Assembly (NCBI GenBank): GCA_008360955.1
Contig: LUCM01003443.1
Coordinates: 186,001-250,000, forward strand
Length of the DNA stretch: 64,000 nt
Direction of reading: 5' to 3'
Origin: Fasciolopsis buskii
Lineage: Eukaryota > Platyhelminthes > Trematoda > Plagiorchiida > Fasciolidae
Numbering within the stretch: the stretch's first letter is position 1; every line of letters starts with the position of its first letter. Position numbers and translations under genes: made by a program. The notes below the pieces were generated by a model that did not search any database, was not told the origin of the DNA, and saw only the letters and a list, made by a program, of their open reading frames with translations. Below are positions 12,180-22,883 of the stretch, piece by piece.

Positions 12180-14860
12180 GACTGATTTAAATGAATAGAG
12201 TCTTAGAAGGTTTATCACTTTTATCATAAGGAGATTTGCGATTTTCAACAAATTCTAACTTGTGTAAAGGTGAAATTTTGTATACGATCACTATTTCGCT
12301 ATGGTTCAATGGTTCACAACGAGATCAAAATGGAACACAACCAGGCGACCTTAGCGCAGTGTTTCATGAGGCGTAAGCACGAAAAAGGCTGATGAGTTTA
12401 GGTTTGAAGCTATTAATATCGATTGGAGTCAAACCTGCGCGTGGACATCACTGACACTGGAATGACAAATTACCACGTTTAACTGATTTTTTCACTCTAA
12501 TTTGTATAACTTTATCCCGATGAACCTTCAAGTTACCAGGTTTGGTTACTTTTTCCATGTTGGTGGATTTCGTATTTCCTCAAAGTTTGACTGATTTCGT
12601 GCAAATATTCCCCGGCCCACATGCAGTTGAATTCGTTTACTCCCCCCAACTTGTCAAAATGTCATTTTAATCAACTTCATTGTTTCTTTTGACAGACAAG
12701 AATTAAACCGCTAGATGCGCTTGTCAAGTACAGTCATAACCAGCAAAGGCCACAATAAGTGTCACGTGATGCGGCAATGCAAGTGACATGAAAAATCCTA
12801 TCATTTACACAATACCGTGAGGGGCGCATTCGACCTTGTCTTGGTAGCAGTGACCTTTAGCGCGTTCGAGCTGTCCAGTTGGGCTATTGTTCAAACCACC
12901 ACGACTAGCAGTGACTCGATTTGCCAATAACAACGCAAGAACAGTTGACTGGATTCCAAGACACTTTAAGTGAGATTTCAGTACCACTCAAATGCTCCGC
13001 ATGAACTATTCTGCACGAAAATATTTCTAGTTGCAGTAATGTCTCGACAATAAACTAAGACAGTATGAGAAAGTAGGCCTGACCTGACAACTAAAAATGA
13101 GTGGATGTACTTTGGAGAAATCTTGACGGTGCACAACACGGAGATGTCGCCTATTATGGAACTTATCGGCAAGATGCGAGAAAATTTTACTTTACCATTC
13201 TGGTCCGATCTGTGTGGCCAACAAATCGGAAAACTTGGGTTGCCAAGACAGAATGAAAGAGTTGGACCTGGAGCTAGATCAACAGGTTGTGCTGGGTTGA
13301 CCGCCCCGGAACATACTCAGAGTCGTTTTGTCCCAGGGCGGCAGAAAAGATCCGTGTCATGTAGTTCACCCATCCGGTGGGTTTACTTCAACTAGTTACA
13401 CATCGCTCGAAATCTATACATCAAACTCAGTGGTCAAGACATTCTGGAAACCGTTAACCTGTACGGCAACCAACAGTGGTTAGCTAATTGAATTAGAATT
13501 CAACCACAGGGGAACACAACGTGTTGTTTTAAAGGGACATCATCTTTTTATTTACTTATTTTTTTATTTTTTCGTTGGTACCAAGCATATCCTCGGGGTA
13601 GTTAAGTGCTGGGATGAACTAGGATGACGGTCGATTATGTGGTAACTTGGAAAGCTCGTGCGGACATCTTTCAGTCATCAGCTAATTATGAACTCCATTA
13701 AATCTCCGGAATGCAAATCACGCAACACGTAAGGTTTAGCTGTGTTTTTGTGTCACAATGCAAATTCTTCAGAGTACGCATTTTTTGAAAAGTTTCAGTG
13801 ACCATCAGTAAAACAAATTTGTTTTTGACATTCTCGCTTTGCTCGATCTGACTCGAACCCCGTTGCTTATCCACTACAAGCTCCAAATATAGTGTTGTTT
13901 TTCTTCCGATATCTCGAAACATCAAACATTTTGTAAAAATATCAAGTTCCACTTTAGTAATGTAAATTTATTCGTCAATTAAATTATTAGTTCCGAATGA
14001 AATGTGGTTGTGGGAAAATTTCCCCATTCTACCAAAGTTTGCCCGGGGCCTGAAAACTGTAAAGAGCAGAAACAAAATCAGGCCAGGATGAAGATTCCAA
14101 TTATCTGACTGTTGAATTCGGTTGATGTTTGGTTAGATGGGATTGGAACTAATACAGAGAATCACCTAATTGATGACCAAACGTGAATAGTGTGATGCGC
14201 ACTTTCCGTGTTGTCCAATTCATCCCATACTAAATGGCTTAGAATACGTCGAAAATTACACGTCTTATTAAGTGCCCGACAAAGGGTATTTCCATTCGAA
14301 GCGATACAAAGACGACTGAACTTTAAGTCACGCATATCACCGAGTGGCTTTGATCGAGTGTTTGAAGCCAGTGGTTCATCGATGAAGAGGGGAGAGGTCG
14401 GCATCCGCCATTTTGTTACTGTTGTTTCTACCATAGGGCCATAAAATCAAAATAAACGGGTCTCGACCATTAGCGGAAATGGTAAGAATAGGTCCGAGGT
14501 ATACAAGCTGCTTATTTGGATCTGGACGTACCATAAAATGGCATTCACTTATGTTTACCGTGCACAAGAAACGTTCACTAAGGGAGACTGGATTGCTTCC
14601 CTTAAACTATACATGCATTTACCGCAAAAATAGCATGGATTTTAGTATTAATTGTATACACTTCACCCATGAAAGATGCTTTCGATTAGGTTGCCCATCG
14701 GGAAAAAAGAACTGTCGACTCAGACGAGAAACGGTATTCGAGTATTGTGCACTTAGTCGGTCTTTAGGTCCAATGAATAAAGGCCTGACAAACTAATCTG
14801 CTGGTCCTCCGAAGTATGGTTCATTTGACCCGTCAACAAAGTCAGAAGAAGTGAGTCGAA
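12180..14860. other. Unassigned non-coding DNA
   Basis: No recognisable gene. Several short open frames (13105-13395 plus; 14162-14434 minus, overlapping 14208-14444 plus) show no motif I trust. A T-rich tract lies at about 13545-13575. Confidence 0.45.
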
Positions 14861-15189
14861 GAGAAATTGACCGAGTAGGTGGGCCTCGGAAACTGTCCGT
14901 TGCCTCACGACAGGTTCTTGTTACAATCAAAGGTCTTGGTTGGGCATCCTAATCTTCTTCCTGTTTAGCGCCCGGACTCCCTAGCGAAAGGTCTCAACCA
15001 ATACCATGAATTACAAAATATATCGAATACCGCGGTGCGTCGGTCACTCGGAAGGACAATCACGCCCGCACTGTCCGTTGCTTAAAGCAGATGAGGGCAA
15101 TGGTATGTAGGACTCTTGTCAGAGTTCCCATACAGGATGAAAGGTGCACTGTCTCGTTTGTCTGGCTTTTGCTTGAAACGTTTTAATTA

Positions 15190-16130
15190 GAGCCTGCAAA
15201 GAAAAATCCTTCAACAGTGTCGACGGCGGAAAAGTAATGCTCACCCAAACATCAGTACTCTTTCTACGAGAAACCATATTATTCTTACCTCCATCACTAA
15301 AAGGACCACAAAGGGGACAACGAAAAACGACTACTCAATCGATTCAACTGTAGGGAACAATAATGAAAGGTTGGGAAATAATTCGGAAGCTTTGATAAAA
15401 ACCAAGAAATCAAATAAATTAATTGGCCGCACCGTATCCTAGATAGAGAAAGAAGATGCCACAACTGAAACTTCTGACGTTTTTCAGATGCATATATACC
15501 GTGCCTCAGGAACATGCATACAAGATCCCAATTCCGTAATCATTATTGGCTGCCCAGATGCAGTCTCGTTCTCTCAATTCATTCTTCGCGTTTTCGGTGA
15601 TCCGGTTTCTAGCATTCGTCGTCAGGCCAGTTTTGCTATCCTTCTGTGTATGTGATCACTGATTGCAGCTTCCATGAATCCAAAGTCGAGTTCGACCGGA
15701 ACTTATCTCGACTACTCCAAGGTGTTCATTCAGTAGACTTTGTGGTCGTTCCTGCTAATTTATCACCCAAACGGACTAGTTGGTAAATACAAGAGTTAAC
15801 ATCAGAAGCCCAACTTCTGCCTCCACGGATCACACCGACAACAGTGATCGCCTCATTCATGTTTATTCTGAAAACAGACAGCTTCCTGCTCAGATGTTTT
15901 GTCATTTTATCATAAAATGTGGTTTTGGCTCACCCGGAAATCTCATTTGCCTTTGCAGAATTGGCTTCAGATGAATCGCACTGTTCATGATTATCGCCGA
16001 CATGGATCCGCATGAAATCGCGAATCATTTTTACCCACACATGTGGAATCGAATTATGCCTTGGTTCGTGCTGCCTATTGTCTACGTCTTGTCTGCGGTC
16101 ACATCAACACAAAAACTGCGAGTGTGAAAT
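15190..16130 (+). pseudogene. RTE endonuclease remnant
   Basis: APE-type endonuclease of an RTE LINE. Visible blocks: GTCIQDPNSVI (about 15510-15545; relatives have ETRIQDPSSVI with the catalytic glutamate, here replaced), then FILRVFGDPV (about 15578-15607), then SFHESKVEFDRNLSRLLQ (about 15668-15722) followed by VDFVVVPANLS, where the catalytic GD-N is missing, then DNSDRLIHVYSEN (about 15838-15876). A TAG at 15440-15442 interrupts the reading frame. The 54-nt segment 15434-15487 begins with GT and ends with AG and so mimics an intron, but I reject that reading because this region aligns with continuous coding sequence in related elements. Confidence 0.75.
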
Positions 16131-16559
16131 TACGGTAGCCAGCTTCCGTTTCGCTCGGAGCTCCTAACCCACCTATCCTCAAAATGTTATACCCAGGATC
16201 CAGTAGAACATTTGTAGTAATGCGGAGATGTCACACGCCCATCAGCAACTGCCATTCGGGAATCCTTATAACGTAAACCTCAGAAACGGTGGATATCCTT
16301 GACTTCATTTGCATTGTTTGATGCCAGTGGCTTCACCCCTCCGGGTGCAAAATGCAGCGAGACGCGTAGACCCCTAAGACGTCAAGTAACCAGCCGCCTT
16401 AGGAATATCCTCGAGCAGTGATGAATAGGGGAACGTAGGGAAGTAGGAAAGGCTGCGGCTGTCGAAAACAGTCATGAAACCTATTGGCTGATTTGGAATA
16501 TAGGTCGATGGAAACCAAATATAAACGAGGTGATCAAAACTCTAGCGGTTCACTGAATC

Positions 16560-17850
16560 ACTTTTGGCACCATCAACCGGCGCTTTGGACAGAATACTTT
16601 GGGAACCAGTTTGTTAGCTGGCTGCCACAATGGAAAGCCCAATTCTACCCGTGAGTCAATGTTTGTAGATGCCATTTCTTCATCAGAAATGGAGGTTATC
16701 AAGGAGGTAAGCATGTTTATTAGAAGAAAGGCAACTGGACCAGATGAGCGTTCTTCGCCAATCTTCAAGGACGGTACAGAAATGAGATAACATCAGAGTG
16801 AACAAAAGCTCCTTGGATTAATTTGGACAAAATATCGGATAACTAGGGACGTACGCGAATCGGTGATTGTGTCTCGTTACGAGAGAGCAATAGATCCTTC
16901 TGTGGAAGTCACAGGAGAATTAGTTCAGTAAGCGATGCATCCAAAGTTTTAGCGAGTATTTATCACCGACAGCTGTCTAGTGCTCGCGAAATGCGCATGT
17001 GTGAGAATCAGACAGGTTTTCGACCCATTTAATGCTGCATTGTGCGATTATTCACTCTGGGATAAATATCAGGACATCTTTGTCTTTCTGTATCTGAAAG
17101 CGATGTTCAAATCGGTTTATCGAATAATTCTGCGGGGATGGATAACACTGAAGGATGTACCAGTGGAATTCATTCCAATTTCCCCATTCCTGCTTGTGAG
17201 CTACCGAAGTCAAATTCTTGCTTAGGGCGATCGTTCGCCGGAGTTAACCACGAAAAGCGGCGTTCTCCAGGGCTCTCATCTTTTATTTTTTCCTTTAAAC
17301 TTTCTTAACGAGAGAGTTATGAAGGTAGCTCTATCCTCATGTAAGAGTGATAGCATTGATATTTGCTCAGACAAAAATCTATTTGATTTAGGAATATACG
17401 GATGCCGTTGTGCGTTTTGAGAGAACATTTTAGTAGGTTTCAGATTTTTCGCTATCACTTGAGCTACACTGTAGCTATGTTTGGGATGCACTTTGCATCT
17501 TCGAAGTGTAAAATACCGTTGTATGACTAGAGTGACTGGAAGCGGAACCTTGTTCTTACAAGAAAAGAACTAGATGAAGTCGGTAGATTTAATTGTTCCG
17601 GTAGTTGTTTTTGACCTGATGGTTGCATAATGGATAAGGTATCCTTTCAGCTACGGAAGTCTAGTTTGGCATTCATTAAATTCAGATGTCTGTGTTGTCG
17701 GCACGACGCTCGGTTATCGATCAATGGTGGAATAAACAATGGATGGGTTCTACTGTGCAGCTCGGAAACCTGTCTGTTGAGAACAGATATACGGAGGCTT
17801 TTAGTGTTTAAATACAGTTGTCTTCATACTGTTGGTATATGATGGTAAGA
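16560..17850 (+). pseudogene. RTE reverse transcriptase and C-terminal region remnant
   Basis: Blocks on the plus strand: LWTEYFGNQF (about 16584-16613), RKATGPDERSSPIFKDG (about 16725-16775; usual GPDGLPPALFKDG), REMRMCENQTGFRPI (about 16987-17030; usual RENQAGFRPGR), FVFLYLKAMFKSVYRI (about 17085-17130; motif A without its aspartates), KSGVLQGSHLL (about 17255-17285; motif B, usual SGVRQGCPLSP), CSDKNLFDLGIYG (about 17365-17400; motif C destroyed), then PDGCIMDKVSFQLRKSSLAF (about 17615-17675) and SSETCLLRTDIRRLLVF (about 17760-17810), both typical of the RTE C-terminal segment. Order and direction are consistent throughout. Confidence 0.8.
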
Positions 17851-18229
17851 GAATTTTGTCAATAAATTCTACCTCAATGGTAATTTGCTGGATCCTAGGA
17901 TTTAGTAGATAAAACGGGCAATAAGTTTGATTAGACTCAGATTATTGGAATATGTTTTGCCATCCTACAGAAAGCCTGCATCGTGACATGCCACTGTCCA
18001 AGGCAGATAGAGCTTGGGGGTTAGATCGAGGTGGGCAGTCGATTACATAACAAAAAGGTAAAAGGACGTTATCAAGCTAACTGACCCGTTTAGGTCGATT
18101 TGGGTTACCGGGTTCTGGTCCATCAGATCCACCTACTCGGTAGTTGAAGACAATAGGTATTGTGATTCAATGCCACAGTCAGTAGTTTTATTTCATTCGA
18201 AATTCTCCATCCTCTTTCTGGTCTTCATG

Positions 18230-18325
18230 AACTTATTCATCATGTGATATCAGTACTCAACTTACCATTAAGATACCATGGAAGCACTGCACACCTGTTT
18301 CATCCTTATTAGGGATCATCAGTTG
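18230..18325 (-). mobile_element. SINE-B body copy, minus strand, at the 3' end of the RTE
   Basis: Read on the minus strand it gives GATGATCCCTAATAAGGATG, AAACAGGTGTGCAGTGCTTC, a diverged middle and a GATATCACATGATGA block, matching the body copies at 11660-11760 and 22884-22979. It starts about where the recognisable RTE sequence ends, in the opposite orientation to it. That may be chance insertion or may mark the RTE's own end. Confidence 0.65.
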
Positions 18326-18379
18326 TGTAGAATTCACCGCTTTCGAACTGGGTTCTTCAGCTTAGTATTTTGCAATCGT

Positions 18380-19665
18380 TCCTTGCTGTCTCGTTAATTT
18401 CAAAATACTGAAAGATTTAATAGTTTTTCTTTTGAATTTGTTATCAACTTCAGTATAATCTGCGACAGAAAGGCCGAATGCATTCTAGTTTTATTGTTGC
18501 TTGTAAAATAAATGCACTGATCATTTTCGTCCGCCAAGCACATTCGAACACTGTGGAAGTAGCAGGAGGCTTAGGCGGAACACACGTACCCTCGTAAATA
18601 ACTGATAAAAATGGTACAGAAATCCAAATCTTATTGGAATGAATTTGACAGTTCCAAACCGCACCTCCAAATATTTTGCCTCCTATTTCCGAGGTATTGC
18701 TATACCATGGATTGTAATGCTGTACTATAGTGGTTGTCATAATCGTTCATCTGGTATAAAAGCCCCCAATGAAGTACTGAGCCAGATGATCACGGGGTGG
18801 AATATTGATAGAGAACAGTACGGTACTCTTTGACATACACGGGTAGTGATGATAACATGCGCTGCTACACACCTACAGGCGGCGAGGAGGCAACACTCGT
18901 GACCATGAAGGTAAGATCACGGTAGCTGACGACAGCACTACTAATCGATTTACAAATCAATCGCGATTGTGAATAAAAGTGGGTCACAGTTATTTCATTC
19001 GTTATAAGCAAGTCTGACCTGAGTCACATTTTGTTTAACGTCTTTGCATCGCTCTTCAACGGAATCCCATTATTGTAAATTGACAACAATAATGTACTAT
19101 TACTACTACTGATAATAATATTGATGCATAGAAATATAAATTATAATGTTAGCAGTGTTATTGGTGAGATTTCGGAGTTGAAGTTCCCCGTACGTTGTTC
19201 CTATTATATGCAAGATAGTAGCACACACCAGTGAGCTGGGACAAAGATATAGATCAATTCATCACGAGAATGCATAATAAAGTTTGAATCTCATTTACTC
19301 TTATCATATTGTCAAAGGAGAATGAAGAAAGAAAGATAAAAAACCGACCTCAGTGGGAAAGCGTTTCAGTCTTGCAGTCACGTTTCGTTGACTCAGTCTT
19401 TCGCAGCGTTCCGGAAGATTAACCGTCCGAGAACACTCGAGTGAATAAATCCGATCGGTTACGCCAAGTAATTCACGGGAGTGAATATTCCGACAAACAG
19501 GTGCTAAATATTTTAACGAGTGGTGAACCCGTTTAACTTTAGAAAGTTGGTGTTGAAATCTGAAGCTCTCTATTCACCATAACGCAATCATTCGTGTGGG
19601 CATAAAAACGAGGGACTGGGTGGTTAAAAAATTGATGTGACTCGCTGATTTTCAAGACAGACTAG
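18380..19665. other. Unassigned non-coding DNA
   Basis: No recognisable gene or element. A short TAC/TAA-rich stretch lies at about 19088-19125. The open frames at 18450-18740 (minus) and 18639-18833 (plus) overlap and show no family motif. Confidence 0.5.
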
Positions 19666-19671
19666 CTTAAC

Positions 19672-19860
19672 TGGCTGGCAATGACCAAGCGGATAAGGGC
19701 GTGGCGTTTGGACGTGAACGTCACAGGTTCGAATCCTCTCACGGCCGATCAACTTCCCCACTTGGTAGCAATTTGCTGGCCACGGCCCCCTTCTTGAAAA
19801 ATGATGTACATTGCTATTTCACCAATAAGAGAAGCAAAAAGATGAAAGGTAAAAAAACCT
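19672..19860 (+). mobile_element. tRNA-derived SINE-A, best preserved copy
   Basis: The element starts with a tRNA-like part: GACCAAGCGGATAAGGGCGT (A-box region) and ACAGGTTCGAATCCTCTCAC containing a perfect B box GGTTCGAATCC. It continues with a shared body, ATCAACTTCCCCACTTGG and then AGCAATTTGCTGGCC, and ends with CTTCTTGAAAAATGATGTAC followed by TTGCTATTTCACCAATAAGA and an A-rich tail. The same order is seen at 34992-35155 and 41303-41460. Such SINEs are transcribed by RNA polymerase III and depend on a partner LINE; which LINE is not shown here. The 3' tail passes straight into a TGAC-rich repeat. Confidence 0.85.
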
Positions 19861-20420
19861 AGTGACTGGTAGACTGACGGATTTTGGTGACTGCATTTGG
19901 TGGATATTCGACCTACTTAGGTGACTGACCATTTGTCTTATTTTATTGTCTGTCTGATTGAATTTGGTGACCGATTGGCTAACTGACTTTGGCGACTGTC
20001 TGACTGACTTCCATGAATGAACGACTGAATTTGGTGACTAACTTCGGTGACTGACTTTCTGAATGGTGATGATGAGTGAGTTTGGTGAAGGACCGACTGA
20101 ACGTGATGATCGAATTAGATGATTGAGTGACTCACTGACTGATTCTGGTGACCGATTGACTGACGGACTCAGTTTGGTGAATGATTAAGTGGAAGACCAC
20201 CTGACTGACTGACTAAATTTTGGTGACTAACTAACTGACTGACTGAGTGCGTGACGTTCTCAATGGCTGACTTTGACGATCATTTCTTTTACTTTGGTGA
20301 TTCACTGACTGATCGTCTGCGTGACTTGCGGACTAACTTCTGCTGCTGACTATTAGATTGACGAAAACTTTGCGCTAAATCGATCAGTTGACTGATCAGT
20401 TCGATCGGGTTGATGGTTGA
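19861..20420 (+). repeat. Degenerate TGAC/TTTGGTGA minisatellite-like tract
   Basis: About 560 bp built from GACTGACTGA-type runs interspersed with repeated TTTGGTGAC or TTTGGTGAA phrases (for example near 19882, 19971, 20031, 20084, 20173, 20220 and 20295). The spacing between TTTGGTGA phrases is irregular, so this is a decayed or higher-order repeat, not a clean tandem array. It begins at the tail of the SINE at 19672-19860. I see no coding potential. Confidence 0.75.
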
Positions 20421-20576
20421 CAAAGGAATTTAAAGTACGGTCCCCTGAACCGATACTGCACATATTAGGATTGTGATCGAAGTCGTTACCTTCATTTTAA
20501 TATATTTCAGAAGTAATTTGATCTTCATTCTGTTTTGGTCAGTGTATTGAGGAAATCAGAAACTGACCAGTGTACT

Positions 20577-20888
20577 CTAATAATTATCAGCCGTAATCAG
20601 TATTTGTTTTAAACCATATTTTTCATGCTCTGAAGATTGCTTGATTTTTTGTATTCCGTATATTTTTTCTTCAAACCGTACTGACAAATCAGGAATATTT
20701 CGTGACATTTCGAATTTTGTAGAGACCTTGTAGTTTCCGAATTTGGTATATTTATAATTAAATTGCGTTAATTCAGTACGCAATAAGTTGGAGCCTAGTT
20801 CTGATAGCATTTCTAGATACGAAGCTTCTCTCATGCTCCATTCTAAAGTAATTCGTTTAAATTCCTTGAAAAGTACCACTGAGCACAT
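20577..20888 (-). CDS. Open frame of unknown function, downstream of the inserted TIR element
   Basis: A minus-strand frame of about 103 codons, lysine- and glutamate-rich, with pieces such as EFKRITLEWSMREASYLEML and SEHEKYGLKQI. No domain is recognised. Its apparent start lies within 4 bp of the left end of the TIR element at 20892-21231, so that start is probably artificial. It might be the continuation of the frame 21867-21241 before insertion: the flanking sequences share TAATTCGTTTA, but joining them needs a one-base shift. It may equally be chance or an unknown transposon protein. It should not be treated as an established gene. Confidence 0.25.
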   Translation of the reverse strand: MCSVVLFKEFKRITLEWSMREASYLEMLSELGSNLLRTELTQFNYKYTKFGNYKVSTKFEMSRNIPDLSVRFEEKIYGIQKIKQSSEHEKYGLKQILITADNY

Positions 20889-20891
20889 TGG

Positions 20892-21231
20892 GAAAACACA
20901 AGTTGGCGAACAAGCTCGTTTTCAGTGATTCGTACTCATGCCCTTACATCACTGCGGAAGCTGTCGCAATCCGTCTTCACAATCCTCCACTTTGTTCTCA
21001 AAAACAATTTGTGGTTGCGCTTCAACTCCCTTGGCCCACCCCCCGTCCCAATACAAACCCTAGACAACAAATCAATTAACCCCACAAATCCCTTCCCCAC
21101 CCATATTTGTAAATGACTAATCCAATCCTTCCTATAGTGAAAATATTTTATCAAGATATATATAAATATAGTGATGTAATGACACGAGTACGAATCACTG
21201 AAAACGAGCTTGTTCGCCAACTTGTGTTTTC
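20892..21231. mobile_element. MITE-like element with 62-bp terminal inverted repeats
   Basis: The left arm 20892-20953 and the reverse complement of 21170-21231 match at 59 of 62 positions; both begin GAAAACACAAGTTGGCGAAC. The interior (216 bp) has no coding capacity. This is the architecture of a non-autonomous DNA transposon. No clean target duplication directly abuts the arms. However, the 11-mer TAATTCGTTTA occurs at 20849-20859 and again at 21233-21243, 32 bp outside the left arm and 1 bp outside the right arm. Long arms with a 9-11 bp duplication would be Mutator-like, but the offset makes the superfamily uncertain. Confidence 0.9.
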
Positions 21232-21240
21232 ATAATTCGT

Positions 21241-21867
21241 TTAATTAAAAAAATGCGATAGCATGATAGAATTCGCCCTTTTAATAATTGCATTGAAATT
21301 CGACAATATACATCCCAATATCTCCAAGATTCCATTCCTTTTTGGTTTTTGTTCCACTGAAGGTTGGACAACGGAACTATTCCTAAACTTATCATGGATT
21401 TGTAGTTGCCAGACAGCGGGAAGCGGTCTGGTGTTACTTGGGAACAATCGTTTTGCGCGAGAATTGACTACGGGAGTTCGGTGGTTAGCGAAACGTGCTT
21501 TGCTTTGTTCCCACGTTTTCATTGCTAACTCGCGAATGTAGAATAATAGATTCTTCATCGGAATTTCAGATTTCATCAATAATGGAAGAATTCCATTAGA
21601 ATTGTCACTTATACCGGCAGATGAAAACATTTGCTTAGATTCTCCCCCAGAGTCACTCTCCTGGTTGAAATATTGTTGTTCGATGAACTTGTTTGTTGAA
21701 AAACATTTTGAATAGCACCAAGCTGTTCGGCGATATTTTGGTCGTGTAGTTTTAAATCGATCTGGAACATGGCTGCCGTCGACTATTCCGTCGGGATACT
21801 GGTTCGCGAACACAACCGACCGTTTGGCACTACAAACTATAATCCCATGTGAACGCTCGAGGATCAC
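21241..21867 (-). CDS. Longest unexplained open frame (about 208 codons)
   Basis: The minus-strand frame is open from just after a TAG at about 21889-21891 to a TAA at about 21241. No ATG is near its 5' end, so if real it is an exon or a transposon ORF. It is rich in S, N, K and R, with pieces like NQESDSGGESKQMFSS and RLFPSNTRPLPAVWQL, and has no membrane segment, signal peptide or domain I recognise. At roughly 6% stop codons, a frame this long is not expected by chance in 64 kb, which is the main support. It ends within 10 bp of the MITE-like element, which may have truncated it. A transposase C-terminus or an orphan host exon are both possible. Confidence 0.35.
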   Translation of the reverse strand: MILERSHGIIVCSAKRSVVFANQYPDGIVDGSHVPDRFKTTRPKYRRTAWCYSKCFSTNKFIEQQYFNQESDSGGESKQMFSSAGISDNSNGILPLLMKSEIPMKNLLFYIRELAMKTWEQSKARFANHRTPVVNSRAKRLFPSNTRPLPAVWQLQIHDKFRNSSVVQPSVEQKPKRNGILEILGCILSNFNAIIKRANSIMLSHFFN

Positions 21868-22439
21868 GTGATAGAGTGATTGTAATCTCTACCCAGAACA
21901 TGGCACTTGTCGACTGTACAAACATTCACTGATCACACACGATAAGTTTCCTATGGAGAGCCACACTAAGAAGTAACTGTGAAAAAAGTCGGATCAACTG
22001 AATGCGATCGGTGCCCAACAGAACAAAAATAGTAATCTCAGAGATACGACAACACGAGGGTAAGGCGTGTACCTCGAAGACAAACTGCCATGGTTCGCGG
22101 ACTGATCAGAAAATTATTTCACTTACTAGGTTGGCCCACCAAACCCATTTCTCATCAACCTGGCTTTCTGGTGGTGAATTGATGCAACAATTTGATCACC
22201 AAGACAAAACCAGTCATGCAAATCTTATACCGGATTGTCAAGTTTTACAAGCAAAAAGTCAGTCCTTGAAACTTTTCATCTCGTCTTATTCAGATAGATT
22301 TACTCAATTGCAAAACTTGTATATTTTTACTAGAAGCTGAAAATGGATGACAGTAAAAACTGCCTTTTGTCGAAAACACCCCGCAGAGCATTCGTAAGGA
22401 AACGCACGCATTCAGTGATTCATTTTCACGTTACGATAC

Positions 22440-22640
22440 CGCGCTGGAATGACTAGAATCAAACATCAGACCATTGGTGTCGCCATTTCCGAGGTGTATG
22501 GATTGCCAAAAATCCACAAAGCACAAACTACATATAGGCCTATCTCCGACGTGCTTAGCTCCACAAATCTACTAGAGCTGATCACATCCACAATAACAAA
22601 GCACACCTTGGATGACTCTTTTGCACACGCAACCGTGTGA
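22440..22640 (+). pseudogene. Penelope-like element RT fragment
   Basis: The plus-strand frame gives GVAISEVYGLPKIHKAQTTY followed by RPISDVLSS. The YGLPK(I/V)HK box followed by RPI is a hallmark of Penelope-like reverse transcriptases. The frame continues ELITSTITKHTLDDSF and stops at about 22640. Upstream (22240-22440) I could not align the expected preceding RT region because of stops. No GIY-YIG endonuclease is visible downstream. This is a short relic. Confidence 0.65.
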
Positions 22641-22883
22641 TATTGTATGTATTGCAGTCAGGTATGGAACTGAAATACAAACAGGGTGCAGACTGCATTA
22701 CACTGCATTCATACAATGGGCACTCCACAGTGGGCACTCCTACAGATGCTCACAAATACAGTAGGGATATGAAGGGTCAGCGCGACAATCACTCTTGGTA
22801 CCACATCGTTCACGTGTTGAATTTAGTCCTGGATGACTGTAATTATTTCTGGAATGGTGCAATCTCCCAGATCTTCAAACAAA

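Larger units (their letters stand above)
15190..18230 (+). mobile_element. Heavily mutated RTE-type LINE, near full length, plus strand
   Basis: An RTE-clade LINE can be followed for about 3 kb by conserved blocks in consistent order: endonuclease (15.3-16.1 kb), linker (16.1-16.7 kb), RT (16.73-17.5 kb) and a C-terminal region (17.5-18.2 kb). Blocks change frame often and stops are many. Key residues are lost: the endonuclease GD-N motif region reads VVVPANLS, RT motif A reads FLYLKAMFKSV where relatives have FLDLKAAFDSV, and the catalytic box region (about 17385-17415) reads YGCR instead of YADD. The element is therefore long dead. One exception is a 294-bp patch that is almost identical to a second copy (see findings). 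Borders are approximate; a reversed SINE-B body begins at about 18230. Confidence 0.8.

Noticed and set aside
15434..15487. A 54-nt spliceosomal intron
   Set aside because: The segment aligns with continuous coding sequence of RTE endonucleases, and the TAG is more simply a nonsense mutation. It is kept as a low-interest check in the findings.
19681..19750. A functional tRNA gene
   Set aside because: A and B boxes are present, but the acceptor arm does not pair and the sequence continues into the SINE body shared with other copies.
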